From assembly GCA_026122225.1 (NCBI GenBank), contig JANEZZ010001635.1, positions 1 to 64,000 on the forward strand: DNA of 64,000 bases, written 5' to 3'. This document shows, piece by piece, positions 54,956 to 64,000 of the stretch (position 1 is the stretch's first letter; each line of letters begins with the position of its first letter). The position numbers were made by a program, and so were the translations under genes. This stretch comes from Heloderma charlesbogerti. Taxonomy: Eukaryota; Chordata; Lepidosauria; Squamata; Helodermatidae. A model generated the notes under the pieces. That model saw nothing but the letters and a program-made list of their open reading frames with translations, did not search any database and was not told the origin of the DNA.

Positions 54956-55294
54956 GCACAAAAAGGATGACAGTGTTGGTACTAGGAACACTTCACTGGA
55001 GAGAGCATTCCACAATCAGGGGGCCACCACCGAGAAGGCCCAAACAACTGACCATCACTATCATGGATTTTTTTGAACAGGGATCCATATTCAGAACCCC
55101 ACCAAGTGGATTGTGGGAGAAACCATACATGCACACACACACGCATGCACACACAGACACACCAAGCTAGGAATATGGACATAGATGCCTGCCGCTAGCT
55201 GAATTGGGGTGCCTGACCCTACTCTCCCTGCTTATCTTCCAACCAACATTTTCTTCTTTTCCATGTCTATTTTTCTTACCTATCTCTGGGCTCC

Positions 55295-55673
55295 TTCCCA
55301 CTGAGCTTTCATCCTGCGATTGAGATTGCTCCTTCACAGAAGTCTGCAGTCTCTTTACATGATGCCGTGATCATTCAAGGCATCTCCTGTACTAAATGCC
55401 CTTTGTTCCCTTTTTAAATAGATTGCAGATAATGAGCTATCAAATTACCCCATTGTGTTCCGCTTCCATTTCCTCTGTGAAAAGAGTAAAAGTGGCAAGA
55501 AGAGGTGCGATATTAATGAAAGATAATGGAAGACTCAAATACGGGGAGAAGGAGGGGGAAGGGGGTGGGGAAAAAGGAGGCGTGTGAAAAAGGGAGTCAT
55601 GATCCTGCATTTAAAACAGAAGCAGAAAGCCCCATTTAAAATGCAGGATTTTAGGCTGGTGTAGAGATGCCCT
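55295..55673 (-). repeat. Unnamed dispersed repeat, copy 2
   Basis: Reverse complement of 9698-10080, from ATCCTGCGATTGAGATTGCT at the left through GATTGCAGATAATGAGCT and AATGAAAGATAATGGAAG to TGTAGAGATGCCCT at the right. Confidence 0.7.
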
Positions 55674-56080
55674 CTGTCTAGTCCAGCTTTCTTAAAAAAT
55701 GTTGCAGCAGTGTCTTTTCACAGTCTTTTGCTTTACCTCCACACCATACCTGCCTCTTGTCTGTGGCCCAATAGCTAAAATAAGGCATAGCCTTATTAGG
55801 GGCTTGATACCTGTCATCATTGGGCCTTACTCTTCATCCTTTTCTTATATATATTTCTGAGGTAATTGCTTCCAAATATTTTTGCTCCTAGAATAGTGCT
55901 GCTATTAATATTTGTTCTGAATGCTACATGCATATTTAGAAGGGCCTATTTTCAGCTCGTATTGCTTTGTCATCATGTGTCAACCATGTCAGGATCCCCC
56001 TCAGACAATAAGGTTTCTGAATGATTCAGTCCAAAATAACTACATGGTGGAGGAGGATTGGGACGTAAAAGGAATGGATG
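55674..56080. other. Unassigned DNA
   Basis: No gene or repeat recognised. Confidence 0.4.

Positions 56081-56124
<44 letters not shown>
56081..56124. repeat. (GATA)n microsatellite
   Basis: Eleven GATA units. Confidence 0.97.
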
Positions 56125-56231
56125 TTTTGAATTTCCTGAAATAACACAATCCATGCTGCCACAAAGTCGTTCCTCGGTAGCTGCAAATAAATATGAATCT
56201 TGCTTTATCTTGGTATGCTGCATCCAAAGAA

Positions 56232-56440
56232 CAATGAGTTGGATCTAGGATCTACTTTACCAGGACAGAAGAGCTCCACTCATGGCCAATTTGGGGGGAT
56301 CCCCACCTGCACCACAGCTCATTCCATTCTGTAGGGTCCCCCAACCCTCTGTATAGCTGGAGGGGATGCTGTGATGAGGAGGGTGTTTCCACCAGACCAG
56401 TTGCATGCACCAAAATCTTGATCCAATCCAATATGTGGGG
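56232..56440. repeat. GTTGGATC-ended dispersed repeat
   Basis: GAGTTGGATCTAGGATCTAC, CACCACAGCTCATTCCATTC, TAGGGTCCCCCAACCCTCTG and ATCTTGATCCAATCC parallel the element at 8966-9226. Confidence 0.5.
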
Positions 56441-57325
56441 TTCTTTGAGAAACTGGTGGCTGGAGGGAGTGAGCATGCAAAGCAAGGTTGTCCTACCCTA
56501 TTCTGCTCCCCTATCTCATTTTCCTCTGTTCCATTTTCACCAGTCACTTCCCCCACTAATCAATCTCCTTCTTGGCTTGTGATATGCCCCCCCCCAGTTT
56601 CCACATCCTCCACTAGGGACCCTCTTTATATCCCCATACCTGTTACTCTTCTTGGCCTTCCATGCCCTTTTGGCCGCCTCATTCTCTTTCTGTACCTTGG
56701 AGAACATGCCTTTGAGATGGTGGTGGGCAGATTTCTTCAAGTGGCTGATTTAGGCTGATATCAACTTCTCCAAGATGGTTCCACCCTAAAAGAGCTACTC
56801 TCAGAAACTTGGCAAGCACAACAGTTGCTAGAGGAACAGAGTCTGAATAGCTGCAGGATGGTGAGGAGCAGAGAAGGGGAACAGAGATATAATAAAGGAC
56901 AATTCAAATTACCAGACGGATGGAGCATCTTATTTAAAAAGAAAGGCCTATGGGGTTGGAGCCTTATAGTTGACAAAAGAGGCAACTCAGGAGAGGGAGA
57001 GAAACATGACCAAGCTTTATAAAATCATGAATTATGTGGAATAGAAAGAAATTACTCTGTCCTTCAAAACAATAAAAGGGGTCATCCAATAACACTAACT
57101 GGCAGTACCTCCAGAGGACAAACAAGGGGATGTACTTTGCACAACACATCAACAAGATTTCATTGTCATAGGATGCTGTGGTAACCACTAGCAAGATGGC
57201 TGGTAGGAAAAGACTTGTGAACCATTTACTTGGGCACACCTTGAATTCTGCTGTCCTCGGCAGCTTCCTAGTCTACTGCTGCTGCTTGTTGGGTAGGGCT
57301 GGTTCTCTAGCAGCTGCTTCCACCC
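56441..57325. other. Unassigned DNA
   Basis: No gene or repeat recognised. Confidence 0.4.
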
Positions 57326-57553
57326 CAGGGGTGTTGAACCTCTTTCAGCCTGAAGGCTGAATTCAGTTTTGGAGAAGATCTCCAAGACTGCATTCTGGTG
57401 GTGGATGGGGCCTAAGGGAAGATGGATGGAGGCAGGGGAAGGGGACATGACCATATAGGGAACCCTGGGGGCCAGATTGGGACCCCATGTAGGCCAGGTT
57501 CAGCCCCCATGGGGGACAGATTCGGCCCGCAGACCTGAGGTTCAACACCCCTG
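57326..57553. mobile_element. hAT-like MITE with 17-bp inverted ends
   Basis: CAGGGGTGTTGAACCTC (57326) and GAGGTTCAACACCCCTG (ending 57553) are perfect 17-bp inverted repeats 228 bp apart. CAGGGGTG-type ends are known for hAT elements of amniotes. The flanks show no convincing 8-bp duplication (TTCCACCC, TCCTGCTC). Related orphan ends may lie at 59719 and 20530. Confidence 0.75.
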
Positions 57554-58810
57554 TCCTGCTCCATGTGAGTGAACATCTTGCATGCAGCATTTCTCATGCT
57601 ACAAATCATGGCCAGCAACGAGTCCAACTGGTGCCTCCACTGAAAACACTCAGCACAACATTTCCCTTTCAGATCTTTTCCTGGCCCATTCTGCTCTGAT
57701 GGAAGTCTCATGGAAAGATGCTGTAAGAGTATAAGATGCTGTAACAAGAGAAAGGCTCTTCAAGCCTGATCCATGGCTCAAGGTAATGGAGTCGAATATT
57801 TTTCATTGGGAGGAAGCAGCAGGGTGGCTCCTGCTTGTATTAATGCTGCTCAGATAAGAGAAGCACACTAAACTATATGGCGGAAGCAATGCACTTTGTC
57901 ATGTGTTGCAGAATTTCAATTTTCTCTTGGACAGATTTTCTTCACAGCTCTAAGACAAGGGATCTTGATTACTCTTGCAAGAATGGTCTCCATAGGGATG
58001 TGTATCAGATGCGGTTGAATCTCCAGCTGAATTGGAATGATTCAGACACATTCAGGAGTCAACTGAAGTGAGGCAAGGGGCCTCCTAATCACCCTGAAGC
58101 AACTCTGGAGTCTCCCAAATCTTCACAAGCAATTTGGTGCACGTTGCCATTTTTGCAGACATTTCTTACCAAACTTTCCATATAAGGGAAATACCAGAGT
58201 GGGGAGAGGCGGGGTGGAGTTTTGTGACTGACAAACCTAGCTTCTAATCCCAGAGAATGTTTTTTTGTTGTTGTTGTTGTTGTTACCAGGGTTCTCCAAT
58301 CACATTGCTTTAGGGGAGGGGCCCGGAAGTAATATATCAAGTTGCTTCTAGTCTGTTCTCTGCTCTTTGCTAGATCTCTCTCTCTCTTCTGAGCAGGAAC
58401 ATTGAAAAAGTTGAAGTGGTATTTAGGAGGTTTTTGCTTGCGTTTCTTACCAGTACGTATCTGATCTATATTCAGAACCAGTTTCCTTCCTTATTCTAAT
58501 CAATCCTTTACCCCAGACCCTTTCCTTTCTAATGTAGTACTAACCTAAACTCCTTATCCTTTCCTAAATCCATTCTTAGTGCTTTTGATTTATTCTTGCA
58601 GTTGTTTCTTTGAGTTTGTCTTGAGTGCATGTTGTTGTTTAGTAGAAATGTACAGGTAATGTCCATTTCCTTGACCCTTACATCATCCTCCAAATTTGGG
58701 CTTAGTTCTATAGTCTGATTTTGATTTAGTCTCATTGTTCTCTGTTTGTGTCTGAATATACCTTTCCTTTCTTATCACTATAATCGGTTACACTTTCTGC
58801 ACTTTGTGAT
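57554..58810. other. Unassigned DNA
   Basis: (TTG)n at 58264-58282. CATAGGGATGTGTATCAGAT at 58003 looks like an orphan left end of a TAGGGATG element, with no matching right end found. No gene. Confidence 0.4.
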
Positions 58811-58811
58811 G

Positions 58812-58862
58812 TGTGGAGCACCTGCTTTGCATGCAGAAGGTCCCAGATTTGATTTTTGATCT
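58812..58862 (+). mobile_element. tRNA-derived SINE fragment
   Basis: GTGGAGCACCTGCTTTGCAT and GCAGAAGGTCCCAGATTTG are the box-B side of the SINE head seen at 12780-12834 in reverse. Confidence 0.55.
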
Positions 58863-58877
58863 GGGGATTTTGGTGTG

Positions 58878-59090
58878 CAAACCCAACTGAACAGGCACCA
58901 GTGGGATGCCATATCCCACTTAGTGGTGTATCTGCAACCTTTTGTAGAGGCCGCCGAGACCCTGAGCTCACGCAGTCAGATGATCCCTATGCTTAAGGAT
59001 ATGGAAAGGCAGATGGGTGAGTTTCTTGATGCTTGGGATCCCAAGTCAAACAGTCACCTTTTGGCAGAGGCACAGAGGGCGGTCAAGTGA
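58878..59090 (+). pseudogene. Fragment resembling hAT transposase
   Basis: The open frame has LNRHQWDAISHLVVYLQPF, then VEAAETLSSRSQMIPMLKD and MERQMGEFLDAWD. This is the pattern of the region of hAT (zf-BED type) transposases in which a Trp-containing helix precedes a Leu-xx-Phe-xx-Ala-Thr/Glu-xx-Leu-Ser motif and an Ile/Pro-Leu-containing helix. Only about 70 codons survive. Neither the catalytic DDE residues nor the C-terminal dimerisation domain is visible, so it is a relic. It lies 69 bp upstream of a family 2 terminus. Assignment is from memory of the family and needs a profile search. Confidence 0.5.
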
Positions 59091-59159
59091 CAGAAGGATG
59101 GCATAATGGAACGGGTACCACAATTGTGCCATAAAAGGGCATATATGTGTGCAAACCAT

Positions 59160-59481
59160 TAGGGATGTACAATTTTGTTAAATCCATTCCGTCTGTGTTG
59201 GATTGTCAGGCATCTTTCATTCCATGATCCACTCATTGACAGAACTGGACTTTTTTAGGCATGTACAGGAATTTCATTCCACTTGTGCAAGTGCGCATTA
59301 GTGCTAATGTGCATTAGTGCAAGTACAATTTGAGCAAATCCACCCCAAAGGTAAACAACCAGTCTGCAACTCCACAGACTCCTGTGACTCAGAAAAAGCC
59401 AGTCTACTACAGAATCCACAGGTCAGATTCATAGAAGTCCAAACTCATGTCAGTCCATTGCAGATTTCTCTGGCATCCCTA
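59160..59481 (+). mobile_element. Family 2 TAGGGATG element
   Basis: TAGGGATGTACAATTTTGTT to TTTCTCTGGCATCCCTA. Interior words TCCATTCCGTCTGTGTTGGA, GTCAGGCATCTTTCATTCC, GACTCAGAAAAAGCCAGTC and GGTCAGATTCATAGAAGTCC are shared with N, O, P and Q. Flanks CAAACCAT and GCCACCAC agree at only 4 of 8, so it is old or the flank was altered. Confidence 0.75.
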
Positions 59482-59489
59482 GCCACCAC

Positions 59490-60463
59490 GTGTAACCCTA
59501 GGTCTAGGGCAGTCTTTGCAGCCCCAATACCATCAGCAGCTGGCAGAACAGGCTGATGAAGAAAGCTCAGGAGACCCAAATGAAGAGACCCAAGCCAGGA
59601 GGAGGCAGAGGGGCCCACTCCTCTTCCCAGCACCTCTTCCCAGCCACACCAGTCCCCCTCAGGCAGCTGCACAGGTGGGTTGGGAATGTATGCCAGCCAG
59701 GGCTTTGGGGACAGCGAGCAGGGGTGTTGAAACTCAGGCCCACAGGCCAAATATGGCCCACCTGGGGTACCCAGATGTCCATGCCCAGTGCTGGTGCCAG
59801 ACTCCACTGTGCATTGTGTTGCTCATGGGCTCCTGCCATCACGGCACCCCTCTCTGACAAAGCCCACTCACCCCTGCTCACCAAAGGCCCACCCATCCAC
59901 AAATCCTGGACCTGGATACAATCCCAGAGGTGTGTGATGAAATATCTGTGGATAGAATTTAAGTCACAATCCTAAAACGTATTTTACAGAGCCAAAAAAA
60001 TACAACCAACAGGGCCAACCCCCCCCCAACCCAGGATATTGTAGTTTAAAGCTCTTATAACTAAGGCTTAGGAGAGGTTTCTCAACCATTTAAAAAAAGG
60101 GGGAAATGGTGCAAACCTTGGAGGCCACCAAAGATTTGCTGGTTGGGGGAAAGGGGGTGGGAGAAGTGGAAAGGGCATGGCCCTCCAGGGAACACCACAA
60201 GGCCAGATTGGGATTGCAGGATTTGGGCCCTATAATGATATATACTAAAAATATATCATTTTAGTGTGAAAAGCGGTCTACACTCACAATCTCACTTCCA
60301 CTACTATAATATGAATATAGTATAAGATCTTGATTATTCTCACCATATGGGTGGGAAGCCATGCCTGAGAGATCTCTATATTCAAGATCTCTATATACAG
60401 GATCTATATATTCAAAGTCTCCCAGATCCATCTAAGCCAGTGAGCAAGTAGGCAGTGGCATTT
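59490..60463. other. Unassigned DNA
   Basis: GAGCAGGGGTG (59716) and CACCCCTGCTC (ending 59879) form an 11-bp inverted pair that may mark a decayed CAGGGGTG hAT element. Otherwise nothing recognised. Confidence 0.4.
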
Positions 60464-60484
60464 CCTCCTCCTCCTCCTCCTCCC
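60464..60484. repeat. (TCC)n microsatellite
   Basis: Seven triplet units. Confidence 0.9.
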
Positions 60485-60792
60485 CATCATCACTGATGTC
60501 CAGGGACAGAATGAGAGGCAGGTGAACAAGTAGGTTGCAATACTGAAGAGGAGGAGCAGGTTCTGGGGGCTCTTGTCAGTATCGGCCCTCAGCTGGTGCT
60601 CAGCCCTTGACACCAGCCCTGATTGTAAAACTCCCCCACCCTGTCTCCAGTCACCGATTCCTTGCATCTTTTCATTGGTTTCATATCAGCTCACTGGGAA
60701 GGGCTCGATTTCATTTACCAATAAAAACTATTATTAATATTTAGCATTTGTATAGAATTATTGTTGCTCTTGTTGTAGCAATAATAGTGGTG

Positions 60793-60900
60793 TGTTGTTG
60801 CTGCTGTTGTTGTTGTTGTTGTTTTAGCATTCAAAGCCCTTCACATACATTATCTTAGTGATCCTACCAACAGCCCTACAAGCAGAGTTACAGGTGACCT
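60793..60900 (-). mobile_element. MIR-like core SINE fragment
   Basis: (TTG)n, then AAAGCCCTTCACATACATTA, TCTTAGTGATCCTACC and AACAGCCCTACAAGCAG, as in 45035-45120. Confidence 0.55.
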
Positions 60901-61002
60901 GCTGTTTCCAAGAGTTGCCTGGAATATGACTCAGCAGGTAATTCTGCCTCCAACAAAGGGCCTCCAAAGCTGGCTGGGAAATCCACTAAGCTGTGGCAGA
61001 GG

Positions 61003-61125
61003 AAGGCAACCTGGTTCCCTCCAGATGTTTGGGGCTGCAATTCCCATCACCCCAGCTAGCATGGCCAATGGTCAGGAAGGTGGAGTCTAAAACATCTGGA
61101 GGGTTTTAGGTGCCAGGGTTGCCTA
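61003..61125. repeat. Foldback element (CCTTCCCCAACCTG type)
   Basis: GGCAACCTGGTTCCCTCCAG and CTGGAGGGTTTTAGGTGCCA with GCAATTCCCATCACCCCAGC between them; the arms are inverted. Confidence 0.7.
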
Positions 61126-61595
61126 CCCTTCTAAGCAGAGAGGGACCCTTATCCAGCCAGCTGATTAACAGGTAATGAAAGTGGCCCGAAAGAACTCTGC
61201 TAAAGAGCCTGCATAGAGCCCTCCTTATCTGCATATCCACCTAGTCTTGAGTAAGCATCTAATAACAGGTTTACTGGTGAAAGCTCTATGCCTAATATCT
61301 GCATGACAGGCAGAAATTCAGCAGATGTTGGGTTTTCCCCCCATGGACATCCAGTGACAGCATGTAAACCAGTATCCAAAATGCTAATTGAAAGTGAATA
61401 TTTCTAGATGGTTTAAATAAGTGAGCCATGTCAAATGCTACAGGGGAAAAAATGTCATGACTTCTTTGATTCTGCCCAAACCAACTATTCAAATCTAATG
61501 CCCCATTTCAATGTTTTAAATCATGTATTTTGCTAAATCAGAGTTTTGTTTACTGCTGTGCTGTTAGTCTAGGGCAGTTAACAAGCACACTAACA

Positions 61596-61681
61596 ATGCA
61601 ATCCTATGCATGTTTACTCAGAAGTAAGTCCTGCTGATCTCAATGGGACTCACTCCCAGGTAAGGCTGCAAAAGACTGCAC
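61596..61681. repeat. Foldback repeat of the AATCCTATGCA type
   Basis: GCAATCCTATGCATGTTTAC, TCAGAAGTAAGTCCTGC, CAATGGGACTCACTCCCAGG. The cleanest left arm of the five copies. Confidence 0.75.
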
Positions 61682-62572
61682 TCTCTGGTACCTTTTTTCT
61701 CTCAGAAGCTTAGATGTCCTTGGCAATATAGATACTCCTTATATCATCATCGTCATCAATCCATTGCCATTTTACAATTAATCCTAACTGTTCCCCAAAG
61801 TATGCTCCATTGATTTCCACAGCACTTACTTCCAAGCAAGTATCTTTGAGATTGCAAACTTAATAGCAAATCCAAAGCATCTACTTCCGGGCATCTCATT
61901 ACTGAACAACATTCAAAATTTGAAAGGCATTCAGAGGGAAACAAAAACGAACATGGGCTAGCTGATGAGGAGCAATGACTGGTGCATTTTATCATCGCTG
62001 TTGAAGAAAACAAATCTCTACTATAGAAATGGGGCTGACAAGAACGTAAAAATTAAGAGAAATGAGGTGTCTGCCTGCTGGCCAAAACATTTTTTTAGGA
62101 AAACTGACCCAGTAGGATAAAGTGATAAAAATCTGATGGGACTGTCTGTTATCATGACTTGAGTTTATCCACTGTAAACTGATTTACAGTCTGTACTGCC
62201 TGTTTTCTGCCATAGTTCTTTATCTCGTGTATATGACTTTGTCTCCACCAAGTACGAAAAGTGCCTGCCTTATGGGCAATACGTTATTGTTCTTCAGCAA
62301 AATAAACAGTAATGGCCAACTCACTCTTAGGATTTCTGGTGCTACTAGTTAAGCCTTCAGACTGGGCGACTATCATCTTCTATGAACACTGCATGCACAT
62401 CAGAGAATCTGTCTGTCCACCTTCTGCTCCTGAACCACTTTGTTGGAGAGGTACCTCTTTGGAAGAAGGACTGTGAAACCTGAGTGGGAGGAAGAAGGAA
62501 TAGGCTGTAGGGACCTGCACACTTTCATTAGGGAGATGGACACCTCAGATTTCTCTTCCCCTTAAGAGAAGG
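61682..62572. other. Unassigned DNA
   Basis: No gene or repeat recognised. Confidence 0.4.
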
Positions 62573-63000
62573 TAGGGATCTCCGAAACAATTACCTGGTT
62601 TCGTCCAGGGACATCTGCAGTGGGGGGGAGGCGCTCCGCCCCTCCCCCCAAAATCCTCCCCGGCCGGCTCCGTTTCGTAAATACTTACGTAGCCTATTAT
62701 GGCTAGAGCAGGGGCGCAAATGGCGTAGCGCATTTGGTAAATACGTCAAAAGTATTTATGTAGCCTATCACAAAAGGCAGCCACACAAATGGCGGCCACA
62801 GCAGCCCGGCAGCAGCCGGGAGACCAGCTGGAGCCGCCGCCAGGGCTGTCGCCGCATCTGCTGCTGCTGCCGGAGCCGCCGGAGCTGCCACATCCGCCAC
62901 CAGTTATGCTCCGTCCCGGGGGGATTCCACGGGGTGGCGGCGGGGAGGCTTTAGAATCCGGCCTCACTGGAGTCTGTGGGGGAATTCTCTGACATCCCTA
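62573..63000 (+). mobile_element. Family 1 element (copy K), no target duplication
   Basis: TAGGGATCTCCGAAACAATT to AATTCTCTGACATCCCTA. Chain reduced to a half alpha (62668-62703), a beta with its centre lost, a variant alpha with an insertion (62739-62775) and a half beta (62783). Flanks AGAGAAGG and TCATTTCC do not match. ATTACCTGG at the left keeps the donor-like word; the right one is lost (CCAGTTATGC). The copy ends 27 bp before copy L begins. Confidence 0.8.
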
Positions 63001-63027
63001 TCATTTCCTCCCTTGCTGTGCTAATGC

Positions 63028-63920
63028 TAGGGATGTACGAAAGTCACATACCTTTTCGAAGGGTGACATTCGCAGTGGGGGGGAGGCACTCCGTCCCTCC
63101 CCCCTGAAATTCTGGCCGGGGGGGAGGCGCTCCATCCCTCCCCCCCCGAATCCTGGCCAGCTGGCTCCGCAAATGGCGTCCCTGCAGTCAGCCGTGATAG
63201 GCTACGTAAATGTTTACGTAGCCTATCACGGCTGATTTAAAAGGAAAAAAAAACGTGCGTACGCAAATGGCGCCCATGGGCGCTGCCATTTGCTTTCCTT
63301 ATTTTGACACGTCTTAGTCTATGTAAACATTTAATGAAAATAAGGGGCAAAAATAAGGGGAACGCAAATAGCATAGACTAAGACGTGCCTAAATAAGGAA
63401 CTCATAAGGAATGCAAATGGCGGCGCCCATGGGCACCGCCATTTGCTTACGCACGGTTTTTTTTTTCTTTTAAAGCAGCCGTGATAGGCTACCCGCGGCG
63501 GGGGGGGCGTTCCATCCCTCCCCCCCAAAATTCACAGTCAGCTGTGATAGGCTACGTAAATGTTTACGTAGCCTATGGCTACGTAAACATTTACGTAGTC
63601 TATCACGGTATTCTTTAAAAATCTAGCCATGATAGGCTACATAAATCTTTACATAGCCTATCATTTTTTTTTTGTTGTTTTGTTTTTTTACTGGAAATGG
63701 CGGTGCTGGCAGCCGATCAGAAGACCGGCCACCGCAGCCGACGCCGCCGAACCGCCGCCGAACTGCTGCCGCAGCCGCCGCCACCAGGAAGATTCGCCCA
63801 AGGTAAGTCCCGTCCCGGGGATGGCAGGGGGGCAGACCGTTCTGCCACCGATTTCGGGGGGCCGAATGCGCTGGCATTCGGCCTCCCCAAGATTCGTGGC
63901 GAAATTCTCTGACATCCCTA
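63028..63920 (+). mobile_element. Family 1 element (copy L)
   Basis: Perfect 8-bp target duplication GCTAATGC (63020-63027 and 63921-63928). TAGGGATGTACGAAAGTCAC to TCTGACATCCCTA. The interior keeps the nested plan (outer alpha hairpins, beta with CCCATGGGC at its centre at 63262-63296 and 63411-63445, inner AAAATAAGG units). It is rearranged: a second copy of the G-rich end segment (GCGGCGGGGGGGGCGTTCC, 63497) interrupts the right half. CACATACC faces left and CAAGGTAAGTCCC faces right (63800). The right third is the template for understanding copy M. Confidence 0.92.
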
Positions 63921-64000
63921 GCTAATGCTGCTTTCTTGACTGAATATCTGGGCTTTACTTTTGTGTTGCTTGTTAATTCAAAGCCAATGCCTGGGTGGGG

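Noticed and set aside
59719..59876. Possible hAT element CAGGGGTG...CACCCCTG
   Set aside because: Only 11 bp of inverted match and no target duplication; interior only partly like 57326-57553. Kept as a possibility in the text.

Overview
This window looks like vertebrate, very probably squamate reptile, nuclear DNA (intergenic or deep intronic). It holds no host protein-coding gene, tRNA, rRNA or CRISPR that I can support. The squamate reading rests on tRNA-derived SINEs of the Sauria SINE type (Bov-B-like tail), many CR1/L3-type LINE fragments with AAATAAAT or ATTCTATG tails, and many microsatellites.

The outstanding feature is a group of non-autonomous, hAT-like DNA transposons with the termini TAGGGATG...CATCCCTA and 8-bp target-site duplications (TSDs). 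Family 1 has 12 complete or nearly complete copies: A 10239-10992, B 13534-14347, C 14514-15074, D 15822-16649, E 16750-17350, F 17423-17973, G 21751-22674, H 24930-25421, I 35860-36866, J 43256-44245, K 62573-63000 and L 63028-63920. A left-truncated copy, M (4575-6427), is also present. Eight copies have perfect 8-bp TSDs, C and F match at 7/8, H at 6/8, and K has none. Their interiors are chains of hairpins. An alpha palindrome (GTGATAGGCTACGTAAAT and its complement) alternates with a beta palindrome (GCAAATGGCGGC...GCCGCCATTTGC). In G and I the small hairpins are themselves arranged in a ~472-bp larger palindrome. Both ends of most copies carry an outward-facing AGGTAAGT-like splice-donor sequence.

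Family 2 (402-430 bp when intact, older) has the same termini and a different interior. Copies are N, O, P, Q and 59160-59481. Family 1 elements are inserted into family 2 elements: P (15797-18230) contains D, E and F, and O (4399-6771) contains M. Family 3 (T 51890-52336, U 25585-26094) has the same termini again with another foldback interior. A short relic resembling a hAT transposase lies at 58878-59090, 69 bp upstream of a family 2 copy. In M, a CGGA/GGAACGGA-type repeat has expanded to about 1.6 kb inside the element's end.

The rest is CR1/L3 LINE debris (the longest at 41018-42530), SINEs, other small foldback elements (the TTGTAGTCC type and the AATCCTATGCA type), a pair of ~380-bp copies of an unnamed repeat (9698-10080 and 55295-55673), simple repeats, and unique AT-rich DNA in which I see nothing assignable.
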